Translations under genes and position numbers: made by a program | The notes under the pieces: generated by a model | What the model was told of the DNA's origin: nothing | The model's input: the letters and a program-made list of their open reading frames with translations, nothing else | Databases searched by the model: none | In this document: piece after piece, positions 24,369-33,025 of the stretch | How positions within the stretch are numbered: the first letter of the stretch is position 1 | Layout: every line of letters begins with the position of its first letter | NCBI RefSeq assembly: GCF_900100085.1 | Contig: NZ_FNEJ01000005.1 | Span: forward strand, 186,001 to 250,000 | DNA from: Salipiger marinus | GTDB lineage: Bacteria; Pseudomonadota; Alphaproteobacteria; Rhodobacterales; Rhodobacteraceae | Direction of reading: 5' to 3' | Length of the DNA: 64,000 nt

Positions 24369-25591
24369 CCCCCGACAGCCTGCCCCGCGATCCCGCCCCC
24401 GATGCCACGCTGGCGCTGCTGCGGCAGGGCTACCGCTTCATCCCCGACCGCTGCGCCCGGTTTGGCGGCGATGCCTTCCGCACCCGGCTTCTGGGGCGCG
24501 AGGTGCTTTGTTTCAGCGGTCCGCGCGGGGTGCGGCTGCTTTACGGGGCAGGCGGGCTGACCCGCCAAGGCGCCATGCCACCCACCGTGCTGCGCCTGCT
24601 GCAGGACAAGGGCAGCGTCCAGCAGCTGGAGGGGGCGGCGCACCGGCACCGCAAGGCGCTGTTCCTTCGGCTGCTGGTCGAGGAGGAGGCGGGCGAGACG
24701 CTGGCCACCGACTTCCGGCGCGCATGGGCGGAGCGGCTGCGGCAGCAGGGAGAGACCCGCGTGCTCGACAGCGCCAGCGACACGCTGGCAGAGGTCGCCT
24801 GCCGCTGGGTCGGTTTCGGGCCGCAGATCAGCGCCGATGCGGATCTGCGGCGCGCGCTTTACCTGATGAGCGCGCGCACCGGATCGGTCGGGCCCCGCGT
24901 GCTGATGGCGCTGCTGCGGCGCAGGCGGGTGGAACGGCGGCTGGCCCGCGCGCTGGACACGCTGGCGCCGGGCAGTCCGGGCCATCGCATCGCGCGCTTT
25001 GCCGAAGACGGCAGGCCGCTTCCGCCCGAGGTGGCGGTGGTTGAAATCCTCAACCTGCTGCGCCCCATCGTGGCCGTGGGCCGCTACATCGCCTTTGCCG
25101 CGCGGATCTTGGTGGTAGAGCCGCGCTGGATCCCGTGGCTGCGCGCGGCGGAGGATCCGGAGCTTGAGGCGTTCTGCGAGGAACTGCGCCGCACCTCGCC
25201 GTTTTTCCCGATGACGGCGGCACTCACCACCCGCCCGGTCCGGCACGAGGGGCTGGACCTGCCCGAAGGTCAGTGGCTGCTGGCGGATCTGTGGGGGCCG
25301 ATGCAGGCCGCCTCTGCCTTCGCCCGGCCCGAAGACTTTGACCCGGCGCGGGGGCAGAGCTGGCGCGGGCAGGACAGCGCCTTTGCCCCGCAGGGCGCGG
25401 GGGATCTGGCCAGCACGCATCGCTGCCCCGGCGAAAAGGTGACGCTGGCGCTGATGGCGGCGGGGCTGAAGGTGCTGTGCCGCGATCTGGACTGGCACGC
25501 GCCGCCACAGGATCTGTCCGTGGCGCTGAACCGGGTGCCTGCCCGGCCCGAAAGCGGCGTGATCCTGAGCGGGATCACCCCCCGCGCCTGA
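24365..25591 (+). CDS. CYP152-like cytochrome P450 (fatty-acid peroxygenase type)
   Basis: Heme-thiolate protein, 408 aa. The heme loop reads PQGAGDLASTHRCPGEK with the ligand Cys before PGE. The I-helix region NLLRPIVAVGRYIAFAA has Arg-Pro instead of the acid-alcohol pair of monooxygenases. This is the mark of CYP152 enzymes (P450 SPalpha, BSbeta, OleT), which use H2O2 to hydroxylate or decarboxylate fatty acids. RRTSPFFPMTAA also fits. The position equivalent to the substrate-binding Arg is Arg in LLRP. No ferredoxin partner is encoded nearby, as expected for a peroxygenase. ATG 24365 is favoured; GTG 24347 is possible. Confidence 0.87.
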   Translation: MTPDSLPRDPAPDATLALLRQGYRFIPDRCARFGGDAFRTRLLGREVLCFSGPRGVRLLYGAGGLTRQGAMPPTVLRLLQDKGSVQQLEGAAHRHRKALFLRLLVEEEAGETLATDFRRAWAERLRQQGETRVLDSASDTLAEVACRWVGFGPQISADADLRRALYLMSARTGSVGPRVLMALLRRRRVERRLARALDTLAPGSPGHRIARFAEDGRPLPPEVAVVEILNLLRPIVAVGRYIAFAARILVVEPRWIPWLRAAEDPELEAFCEELRRTSPFFPMTAALTTRPVRHEGLDLPEGQWLLADLWGPMQAASAFARPEDFDPARGQSWRGQDSAFAPQGAGDLASTHRCPGEKVTLALMAAGLKVLCRDLDWHAPPQDLSVALNRVPARPESGVILSGITPRA

Positions 25592-25624
25592 GACCCCTAT
25601 CTTCGCCATCCGAAGGAAGAGCCC

Positions 25625-27313
25625 ATGTCAGCCACCGACCGAGACGCGGAACTTGTCTACGCGATCACCCACCGCGGGACACCGCCCGATCCGCCGGAAT
25701 GGTGGCGCGGCGCGGTGTTCTACGAGGTCTATACCCACTCCTTCCGGGACACGATGGGCAACGGGCTGGGCGACATCCCCGGCGTCACCGAAAAGCTGGA
25801 CTATATCCGCGATCTTGGCGTGGACGGGCTGTGGCTGACGCCGTTCTACCCCTCGCCACAGCAGGACAATGGCTATGATGTCAGCGATTTCTGCGGCGTG
25901 CATCCGCCTTTTGGCACGGTGGAGGATGTTCAGACCCTGATCGACCGCGCCCATGCGCTGGATCTGAAGATCATGTTCGACTTTGTCTTCGGCCATACCT
26001 CTGACGAACATCCGTGGTTTGCGGAAAGCTCTGCCTCGCGCGACAATGACAAGGCGGACTGGTATGTCTGGGCCGATCCCGCCCCCGATGGCGGCCCGCC
26101 CAACAACTGGATCAGCTCTTTCGGCGGGCGGGCATGGCGCTGGGTGCCCGCGCGGGCGCAATACTGCTACCGCCCATTTCTGGACTGCCAGCCCGCGCTC
26201 AACCTGCGCAACCAGCAGGTCATGGCCGAGATGGTCGGCAACATGCGCTTCTGGCTCGATATGGGGCTGGACGGGTTCCGGCTGGATGCCATCCAGTGCC
26301 TGAGCCATGACCGCGACCTGCGCTCCAACCCGCCCGCCCGCGCCAGCGAGAACCCCTCGGTCGGGGGCGGCCCCAACAACCCGTTCAAGCAGCAGATCCA
26401 CCTTTTTGACCGCGACGTGCCGGAGGCCATTCCGCTGCTGCACCAGATCCGCCGCGTGGCCAATGACTATGACCCGCCTCGGGTGCTGATTGGCGAACTG
26501 GCCGATGTGGACAGTTCGCGGCTGGCGCCAAAATACACCGTCGACACCGACCGGCTGCACGCGGTCTATGATTTCGACCTCATCAACCGGGCCGACACGC
26601 TGCGCGACTGGACGCAGATGCTGGCGCTGCGTTCCAGCTACCTGACGCCGGGATCAAGCCTGAACGTCTTCACCAACCACGATTCCCCCCGCGCCGTGTC
26701 GAACCTGATGCCCAAGGCCTGCGCCGCAGGGCGCGACCGGGACGCGGCCAAGCTGCTGCTGTTCCTGCAATGCACGCTGATGGGGGGCGCCATCATCTTT
26801 CAGGGCGAGGAACTGGGCCTGACCCAGCCCGACATCCCGGAAGACGAGATCAAGGATCCGTGGGCCAAGGCGCTCTGGCCGGATTTTCAGGGGCGCGATG
26901 GCGTGCGCTGCCCGCTGCCTTGGGTGCGGGGGGAAAAGAACTGCGGCTTTTCCACCTCTGACAGCCCGTGGCACCGCGTGCCCGAGGAGCATCATGACCG
27001 GTCCGTGGATCAGCAGGAGCGCGATCCTGACTCGGTGCTGGCCTTCACCCGCCGGGTGCTGCGCTGGCGGCGGTCGCTGCCGATGCTGCGGACGGCGGCG
27101 GAGCACATCCTTGCCGACACGCCGCTGAAGGTCATCGCCTTTCAGCGCGAAAAGGCGGGGCAGGCGCTGGTCTGCGCCGCCAATTTCGGCCTTGAGGCGG
27201 CCAAGATCACCCTGCCGCGGTCCTCGCTGACGCCGCAGTTTTCCCATGGGGACTTCACGCTGGACGCGGATCACCTGACGCTGGGTCCGCTGGCCGTGAT
27301 CGCCCTGTCCTGA
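25625..27313 (+). CDS. GH13 alpha-glucosidase/trehalose-synthase-like protein
   Basis: Glycoside hydrolase family 13 enzyme, 562 aa. The TIM-barrel conserved regions are MFDFVFGHTSDEHPWF (region I), GFRLDAIQ with the Asp nucleophile (II), VLIGELAD with the acid/base Glu (III) and FTNHDSPR (IV). Region I has Gly where the family normally has Asn (DxVxNH). A C-terminal beta domain follows. Length and motifs fit the oligo-1,6-glucosidase / alpha-glucosidase group acting on short alpha-glucosides. RBS is AGGAAGAG. It is followed after 19 nt by a second GH13 gene. The substrate (maltose, sucrose, isomaltose) is not resolved. Confidence 0.87.
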   Translation: MSATDRDAELVYAITHRGTPPDPPEWWRGAVFYEVYTHSFRDTMGNGLGDIPGVTEKLDYIRDLGVDGLWLTPFYPSPQQDNGYDVSDFCGVHPPFGTVEDVQTLIDRAHALDLKIMFDFVFGHTSDEHPWFAESSASRDNDKADWYVWADPAPDGGPPNNWISSFGGRAWRWVPARAQYCYRPFLDCQPALNLRNQQVMAEMVGNMRFWLDMGLDGFRLDAIQCLSHDRDLRSNPPARASENPSVGGGPNNPFKQQIHLFDRDVPEAIPLLHQIRRVANDYDPPRVLIGELADVDSSRLAPKYTVDTDRLHAVYDFDLINRADTLRDWTQMLALRSSYLTPGSSLNVFTNHDSPRAVSNLMPKACAAGRDRDAAKLLLFLQCTLMGGAIIFQGEELGLTQPDIPEDEIKDPWAKALWPDFQGRDGVRCPLPWVRGEKNCGFSTSDSPWHRVPEEHHDRSVDQQERDPDSVLAFTRRVLRWRRSLPMLRTAAEHILADTPLKVIAFQREKAGQALVCAANFGLEAAKITLPRSSLTPQFSHGDFTLDADHLTLGPLAVIALS

Positions 27314-27332
27314 CACCACATCCGGAGGTTTC

Positions 27333-29015
27333 ATGTCCGATCTCACCACCCCTCCCCATCCCGCGCCCGACGCGGCCTCAGAGATCACCGAACGCTGGTG
27401 GCATCGCGCGACGGGCTACCAGATCTATCCGCGCAGCTTTGCCGACAGCAATGGCGACGGCATGGGCGACATTCCCGGCATCATCGCGAAACTGCCGCAT
27501 CTGTCGGATCTGGGCATCGGCTTTGTCTGGCTGTCGCCGGTCTATGCCTCGCCCATGGTCGATAACGGCTATGACATCTCCGATTACCGCAACATCGCCC
27601 CCGAGTTTGGCACGCTTGACGATATGGACCGGCTCATCGCGGCGGCACGCGAGCGGGGCATCGGCATCGTGATGGATCTGGTGGTCAACCATTCCTCCTC
27701 CCTGCATGCGTGGTTCTGCAAGGCGCGCGCCGCGCGCGACTGCCCCGAGCATGACTATTACATCTGGCGCGATCCCGGCCCCGAGGGCGGCCCGCCCGAC
27801 GATGCCCGCGCCGCGTTCGGTGGCCCGGCATGGACCTATGTGCCGGAGGTCGGGCAGTATTATTTCCACTATTTCAGCCCGGCCCAGCCCGATCTCAACT
27901 GGCAGAACCCCGCCCTGCGCGCCGAGGTTTATGACATGATGCGCTGGTGGCTGGACCGGGGCATCGCGGGCTTCCGCATGGATGTCATCAGCCTGATCGG
28001 CAAGGATGTGGATGCCCGCCTTTACGAGGAAGGCCCGCATCTGCACCCCTTCCTGCAGGAGATGCACCGCGAGGTTCTGGCCGGGCGCGACGTGCTGACC
28101 ATCGGCGAAAGCTGGTCGGTCTCGACCGAGACGGGGCTGCTTTACTGCGGGCGCGACCGGGACGAGCTGGATATGGTGTTCGAATTCAGCCATATCCGCG
28201 AAGGCTGGCACCCCGAGCTGGGCAAGTTCGCGCCAAAGCCCTTTGATCTGGTGGCCTTCAAACGGGCGCTGTTCTCGTGGCAGGATCTGACGCGCGAGGA
28301 TGGCTGGCACGCGCTGTTCCTGTCCAACCACGATCTGCCGCGGCAGGTGTCGTTCTACGCCGATGACCAGCAGTTCCGCCGCGCCGGGGCCAAGATGCTG
28401 GCCACCGTGCTGCACCTGCTCAAGGGCACGCCCTTTGTCTATCAGGGCGAAGAGATCGGCATGACCAATGCCCGCTTCGACCGCATCGACCAGTATCGCG
28501 ACCTTGAAACGCTTAACCATTTCGAGGAGCAGATCGCGCTTGGCGTGGAGCCGGAGGTGTTCATCACCGGTGCCAACCGCAACAGCCGCGACCATTCCCG
28601 CACCCCGATGCAATGGAGCGACGCGCCCAATGGCGGCTTCACCACCGGCACGCCATGGATCGAGGTCAATCCGAATTTCTGCGACATCAACGTGGCGCAG
28701 GATCTGGGCGATCCCGACAGCATCTTCACGCATTACCGGCGGCTGATCGCGCTGCGCCAGCAGAACGACATCGTGGCCTTCGGCCATACCCGCCAGCTTC
28801 TGGCCGCAGATGCCGGGGTTCTGGCCTTTGAACGCAGGCTGGGCGGGCGCCGGATCGTGGTCTTTGCGAACTTCACCCCGCATCCGCAGCGGCGCGATCT
28901 GCCCGAAGACGTGACGGGCAGGGGCGAGGCGCTGGTGCACAGCCATGCGCGGCGCGACGAGGTGCCGGGGCAGCTTGACCTTGCCCCCTTCGAAAGCTTC
29001 GCCTGCCAGATCTGA
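27333..29015 (+). CDS. GH13 alpha-glucosidase (oligo-1,6-glucosidase-like)
   Basis: Second GH13 enzyme, 560 aa. The N-terminal WWHRATGYQIYPRSFADSNG, region I MDLVVNHSS, region II GFRMDVISLIGK with a Val after the nucleophile Asp (typical of alpha-1,6-active glucosidases), region III TIGESWS and region IV LSNHDLPR are all intact. RTPMQWSDAPNGGFTTG is the C-terminal family marker. Likely cleaves isomaltose-type or alpha-1,4 oligosaccharides, or trehalose 6-phosphate, in the cytoplasm (no signal peptide). It forms a two-gene unit with the preceding GH13. A strong hairpin follows the stop. Confidence 0.9.
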   Translation: MSDLTTPPHPAPDAASEITERWWHRATGYQIYPRSFADSNGDGMGDIPGIIAKLPHLSDLGIGFVWLSPVYASPMVDNGYDISDYRNIAPEFGTLDDMDRLIAAARERGIGIVMDLVVNHSSSLHAWFCKARAARDCPEHDYYIWRDPGPEGGPPDDARAAFGGPAWTYVPEVGQYYFHYFSPAQPDLNWQNPALRAEVYDMMRWWLDRGIAGFRMDVISLIGKDVDARLYEEGPHLHPFLQEMHREVLAGRDVLTIGESWSVSTETGLLYCGRDRDELDMVFEFSHIREGWHPELGKFAPKPFDLVAFKRALFSWQDLTREDGWHALFLSNHDLPRQVSFYADDQQFRRAGAKMLATVLHLLKGTPFVYQGEEIGMTNARFDRIDQYRDLETLNHFEEQIALGVEPEVFITGANRNSRDHSRTPMQWSDAPNGGFTTGTPWIEVNPNFCDINVAQDLGDPDSIFTHYRRLIALRQQNDIVAFGHTRQLLAADAGVLAFERRLGGRRIVVFANFTPHPQRRDLPEDVTGRGEALVHSHARRDEVPGQLDLAPFESFACQI

Positions 29016-29026
29016 GGACGCCCAAG

Positions 29027-29047
29027 GGCCGGGCGCCGCGCCCGGCC
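29027..29047. terminator. convergent GC-rich hairpin
   Basis: GGCCGGGCG (29027-29035) pairs perfectly with CGCCCGGCC (29039-29047) around a 3-nt loop, in the 31-bp space between the GH13 gene and the convergent oxidase operon. No T run. Probably a bidirectional terminator; it touches the stop codon of the leftward gene. Confidence 0.6.
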
Positions 29048-29367
29048 TAGCCGCAGGAAGAGGCGAAGGCCACGGGGAACAGAGTCCAGACCATCGCCAC
29101 GACGGCGGAGATGGCCAGCGTCACGGTGACCTGCTGGATAAGCGGGCTGCGGCTCGCCCATGGACGGGCGACCAGATACAGCACCGCCGCCTGCAGCAGG
29201 ATCGCCACCCCCCAAGCCGCGATCAGCGCCACCCGGTGCAGCGAGGCCGGGCCAAGATCCTGCTGCGGCCAGCCAAGGCCGCAGCCCAGCCCGTGCAGCG
29301 CATAGACCCCGGTGAACAGCCCCAGCCAGATCAGGATCGGCGCAAAGATGCGGGCCACCTCGGTCAT
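29047..29367 (-). CDS. small membrane protein of the oxidase operon
   Basis: Protein of 106 aa with three predicted TM helices (about residues 7-28, 43-66, 82-103). No characterised family is recognised. ATG 29367 overlaps the stop of the fused oxidase gene (ATGA), so it is coupled to it; the longer frame reading to 29880 lies inside the oxidase gene and is rejected. By position it is likely a small accessory or additional subunit of the heme-copper oxidase. The C-terminal FASSCG contains the only conspicuous cysteine. Confidence 0.65.
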   Translation of the reverse strand: MTEVARIFAPILIWLGLFTGVYALHGLGCGLGWPQQDLGPASLHRVALIAAWGVAILLQAAVLYLVARPWASRSPLIQQVTVTLAISAVVAMVWTLFPVAFASSCG

Positions 29368-31835
29368 TGCAGCAGCCCCGGCGCCAGACAGGCCGCCATG
29401 GCGACGATGCCGACAAAGCCCGCATAGTCGATCCAGAGCCGCGCGATGCGGATCTCTGTGCAGCGCGCCTGCGACACGAAGCCGGACCGCAGCCGCGCAA
29501 GGCAGTAGCCGGTCAGCAGCAGCGCCAGCGCCGCGTGCAGCGCCGCATAGCCCGCGATGACGGCGACGGTCGCGCCATAGGCATGGCCGGTCGGATCGGG
29601 GGCGGCGGCCAGCAGCCACAGCGCCGAGGCAAGCAGCAGCATCTGCCCCACCGCCGCCACGCCAAGCCCGACATGGGGGGCGGCGCGGCGTTCCGCCAGC
29701 CGGATGGCGGGGGAGGCAAGCCCGGCCCCGGCCAGCACCAGCAGCGGCAGCAGCGGCATCCAGTCCAGATAGCGCGGCGGCGGCCATCCCGGCGCGATGG
29801 TCCACAGAAAGGCATAGCCGAACAGCAGCGAGCCAAAGAGCGTCGCATTGGCCAGCAGCAGGAACACCGATCCCCACCATGCCGGGGCGCCCGGACGTTC
29901 GGCGGCAAGCGGCAGCGTGGTGTCACGCCCCACCGGCTGCGGGCCCTGATCGGCGCGGTGGCCAAGGCTCCATGCCCATTTCAGCGCAAGGGCCGCCACC
30001 AGCACCACGGCGATGGGCGGCAGCCAGTAAAGCTTGAACAGGAAACCCGCGAAGAAAAGCCCGGTGACGGCGGACATCACCACGGGCAGCGCGGTATTGC
30101 CGGGCAGGATCACCATGGCCTCGGGCGTTCCCCGGGCGGTGCTGACGGTCAGGATCTCGCGCTGGTTGCCGCGGGGGGCGCCCAGAAATCCCTCGCCCTT
30201 GGCGATGGCCACGCCGATCTTGGGATCGCTCCAGAGCGGATCGCGCCCGTGGATCAGCGGCAGGCTGGCGAAGTTGTAAGACGGCGGCGGGGTCGGCATC
30301 GCCCATTCAAGGCTGGCGGCGCCCCACGGGTTGCGCGATCCGCGCACCGACACCAGCAGGTTGGTCGCGATGTCGATCACCACCAGCGCAAAGCCGATCG
30401 CCATGACAAAGGCGCTGATCGAGGAGGCGAGGTTGATCAGCTCCCAGCCGCTGCCCGCGTCATAGGTGGGGATGCGCCGCCGCTGCCCCATCAGGCCCGA
30501 CCAGTGCAGCAGCAGGAAGGTGCCGTGGAAGCCCAGAAAGATCAGCCAGAACGCCGTCTTGCCCAGCTTGAAGAACCGCTTGCGCCCGCCGACCTGCGGC
30601 AGCCAGTAGTAAAGCGCCGCCAGCATCGGAAAGACGAAGCCCCCGACCAGCACGTAATGCAGATGTGCCACGATGAAGGTGGTGTCATGCGCCTGCCAGT
30701 TGAAGGGCACGATGGCCACCATGACCCCGGTCAGCCCGCCGATCACGAACGTGGCGAAAAAGGCGACGATCCAGAGCATGGGCATGTGCATCTCTGGCCG
30801 CCCTTTCCAGAGCGTGCCGATCCACGCAAAGACCTGAATGGCGGTCGGCACCGCCACCAGCGTGGAGGCTGCGGAAAACAGCGCAAGGCCCAGATGCGGG
30901 ATCCCCGTGGTGAACATGTGATGCACCCAGAGCCCGAAGCTGAGAAAGCCAAGCGCCACCGCGCCCGCGACCACCCAGCTATAGCCCAGAAGCGGCGTGC
31001 GGGCCATCACCGGCAGGATGGTGGAGATCACCCCGGCGGCGGGCAGGAAGATGATATAGACCTCCGGATGACCGAACAGCCAGAACAGATGCTGCCAGAG
31101 CAGGCTGTCCCCGCCCAGATCGGCCTGAAAGAACGGCAGGCCGAAGGCACGCTCCAGTTCCAGCAGGATGGAGCCGAGGATCAGCGGCGGAAAGCCGGTC
31201 AGGATCATCAGCGAGGTGACCAGCGCATACCACGCAAAGATCGGCATGCGGTCAAGGCTCATGCCGGGCGCGCGGATCTTCAGGATGCTGACCGTCAGCT
31301 CCACCGCGGCGGCCATGGCCGAGATCTCGACAAAAGTGATGCCAAGCAGCCAGAAATCCGGGTTGATGCCCGGCGAGCCCAGCGTGGAGGAGAGCGGCGG
31401 ATACATGAACCAGCCGCCATCGGGCGCCACCCCCGCCAGCAGCGACAGCAGCAGCATGGTGCCGCCAAAGACGTAGCACCAGAAGCCGTAGGCGGTCAGC
31501 CGGGGAAAGGCGAGATCGCGCGTGCCCAGCATCTTTGGCAGCAGATAGACCGCCAGCCCCTCGAACAGCGGGATGGCGAAGAGGAACATCATCACGGTGC
31601 CATGCATCGTGAAGATCTGGTTGTAGACCTCGGCCTCCATGAAGGCGGAATGCGGCGTGGCCAACTGCGCGCGGATCATCATGGCAAGGATGCCGCCGAC
31701 GCCGAAGAAGAAGAACGCCGCCAGCATGAACATGCGGCCCAGATCGGAATGGTTCACCGTCGTGAACGGACGGCGCCAGCCCCGGTCCGAGGCCCAGATC
31801 CGGCTCAGCTCGCGGTGTCGGCGTAGGGCGTTCAT
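29364..31835 (-). CDS. heme-copper oxidase, fused subunit I-III
   Basis: Terminal oxidase core, 823 aa. The first ~590 residues are subunit I: FTMHGTVMMF (low-spin heme His), GHPEVYI (CuB His, cross-linked Tyr and the D-path Glu), VHHMFTTG (CuB His pair) and HDTTFIVAHLHYVL (heme ligands). From ~600 a subunit III-type bundle follows (WWGSVFLLLANATLFGSLLF). In the helix VPTAIQVFAWIGTLW, Gln stands where A-type oxidases carry the K-path Lys. The start overlaps the subunit II stop (ATGA). With subunit II lacking CuA cysteines, the electron donor could be quinol instead of cytochrome c. Confidence 0.9.
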   Translation of the reverse strand: MNALRRHRELSRIWASDRGWRRPFTTVNHSDLGRMFMLAAFFFFGVGGILAMMIRAQLATPHSAFMEAEVYNQIFTMHGTVMMFLFAIPLFEGLAVYLLPKMLGTRDLAFPRLTAYGFWCYVFGGTMLLLSLLAGVAPDGGWFMYPPLSSTLGSPGINPDFWLLGITFVEISAMAAAVELTVSILKIRAPGMSLDRMPIFAWYALVTSLMILTGFPPLILGSILLELERAFGLPFFQADLGGDSLLWQHLFWLFGHPEVYIIFLPAAGVISTILPVMARTPLLGYSWVVAGAVALGFLSFGLWVHHMFTTGIPHLGLALFSAASTLVAVPTAIQVFAWIGTLWKGRPEMHMPMLWIVAFFATFVIGGLTGVMVAIVPFNWQAHDTTFIVAHLHYVLVGGFVFPMLAALYYWLPQVGGRKRFFKLGKTAFWLIFLGFHGTFLLLHWSGLMGQRRRIPTYDAGSGWELINLASSISAFVMAIGFALVVIDIATNLLVSVRGSRNPWGAASLEWAMPTPPPSYNFASLPLIHGRDPLWSDPKIGVAIAKGEGFLGAPRGNQREILTVSTARGTPEAMVILPGNTALPVVMSAVTGLFFAGFLFKLYWLPPIAVVLVAALALKWAWSLGHRADQGPQPVGRDTTLPLAAERPGAPAWWGSVFLLLANATLFGSLLFGYAFLWTIAPGWPPPRYLDWMPLLPLLVLAGAGLASPAIRLAERRAAPHVGLGVAAVGQMLLLASALWLLAAAPDPTGHAYGATVAVIAGYAALHAALALLLTGYCLARLRSGFVSQARCTEIRIARLWIDYAGFVGIVAMAACLAPGLLQ

Positions 31836-32467
31836 GGGGTGTCTCCCGCAAGGAATGTGGTCCAGTCGGCCGGGTCAAGCGCGCGCAGGGTGAAGCTGTG
31901 GCCCAGATAGCCGATGCCGCTGAATTCCGCGCCAAGGCCGCGATACTCCCCGGCGCTGTCCGCCTGCAGGCCCAGAATGTTGGTGCGCCCCGGGATCGCG
32001 TCCAGCTTTCCGGCAAGGCGCGGCACCCAGAAGCTGTGGATCACGTCGACGGAGGTGATCTCGATCTCCACCGGCTGGCCTGCGGGGATGAACAGCACAT
32101 CCTCCGTCGGCGCCCGGTCGGTGCCGGGATAGCGGAAGGTCCATGCCCATTGCCGCGCCTCGGCCTGCACCCGCGTGGCCTCGGGCTTGCCCGCCACAAG
32201 GAACCGCTCTCCCAGCATCAGGCCCCAGACCAGCAGCGCGGCCAGCACCGTCAGCGGAAAGGCCAGCCCAAGCCCCGCCAGCCAGACCCGCTCTCCGTCG
32301 CGGCCATGGCCGCCCCGGCGAAAGGCGGCGGCCAGCAGCGCCATCACGAAGACAAAGATAATGGTGCCGCCGACCAGCATGCCCCACCACAGATCCGCCA
32401 CCGCCGCCGCCACCGGACCCGCCGGATGCAGCGTTGACAGATCCTCTGCGCAACCGACAAGCAGCAC
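31832..32467 (-). CDS. oxidase subunit II, lipoprotein-like, lacking CuA cysteines
   Basis: Subunit II of the heme-copper oxidase, 211 aa from GTG 32467. A lipobox-like VLLVGC starts the protein, then two TM helices and a cupredoxin domain with RQWAWTFRYPG and DVIHSFWVPRLAGKLD. The C-terminal site reads YRGLGAEFSGIGYLGHSF, where CuA proteins have two Cys, a His and a Met. Both Cys are absent, as in the quinol oxidase subunit CyoA. From GTG 32467 only five residues precede the lipobox Cys, too few for a signal peptide; no better start exists in frame, so the 5' end may be damaged or misread. DUF2231 diverges 43 bp away. Confidence 0.75.
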   Translation of the reverse strand: MLLVGCAEDLSTLHPAGPVAAAVADLWWGMLVGGTIIFVFVMALLAAAFRRGGHGRDGERVWLAGLGLAFPLTVLAALLVWGLMLGERFLVAGKPEATRVQAEARQWAWTFRYPGTDRAPTEDVLFIPAGQPVEIEITSVDVIHSFWVPRLAGKLDAIPGRTNILGLQADSAGEYRGLGAEFSGIGYLGHSFTLRALDPADWTTFLAGDTP

Positions 32468-32509
32468 AGGCGTTGAGCCTGCGACACAGCGGCGAAAGAG
32501 GAGCCCAGA

Positions 32510-33025
32510 ATGGCGGAACGGGAGAAAATCGAAGGCGCGGAGGAACTGATCGATCCGATCGCGCAGCGCGTGGGGTTTGACGAGACGGAATCGCGCATCG
32601 CGATCCTCGGCCATCCCATCCACGCCATGGCCGTCGCCTTTCCGGTGGCGCTGACCTTCTGCACGCTTGGCGGCGATCTGCTTTACTGGTGGACGGGCGA
32701 TGCCTTCTGGGCGCGCGCGGCCCTCTGGGCGGCGGGGACCAGTTTCCTGTTCGGCATGCTGGCGGGCATCTCCGGCACGGCGGAACTGCTGCTGGTGCCG
32801 GGCATCCGCAGCCGCGCCTCGGCCTGGACGCATTTCATCATCGCCGTCACCCTGCTGTCGCTGCTTGGCGCCAACTGGGGGCACCGGCTCGACGGCTACG
32901 AGGCGGCGGTGCTGCCTTACGGGCTGCTCCTGTCGGGGCTGTCGGCGGTCGTGGTGGCGGCAACGGGTTGGCATGGGGGCAAGCTCGTTTTCGATTATCG
33001 GCTGGGCACGTCGAAGGGCAGCTGA
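32510..33025 (+). CDS. DUF2231 membrane protein
   Basis: Membrane protein of 171 aa with about four TM helices. ILGHPIHAMAVAFPVALTFCTLGGDLLYWWTG carries the HPxH motif typical of DUF2231 proteins (quoted here as two adjoining halves: ILGHPIHAMAVAFP and VALTFCTLGGDLL). The C-terminus overlaps the convergent HemJ/CopD-like gene by 31 bp (32995-33025). ATG 32510 follows AGAGGAG. DUF2231 genes often lie beside heme-copper oxidase or c-type cytochrome genes, and the His residues suggest heme or metal binding, but the function is not established. Confidence 0.85.
   Translation: MAEREKIEGAEELIDPIAQRVGFDETESRIAILGHPIHAMAVAFPVALTFCTLGGDLLYWWTGDAFWARAALWAAGTSFLFGMLAGISGTAELLLVPGIRSRASAWTHFIIAVTLLSLLGANWGHRLDGYEAAVLPYGLLLSGLSAVVVAATGWHGGKLVFDYRLGTSKGS

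Noticed and set aside
24187-25044. 285-codon + strand frame overlapping the P450
   Set aside because: Out of frame with the clear CYP152 product and Arg/Gly-rich; a shadow.
29367-31826. 819-codon open frame antisense to the oxidase gene
   Set aside because: Composition is polar Q/R/H-rich without motifs and mirrors the hydrophobic oxidase on the other strand.
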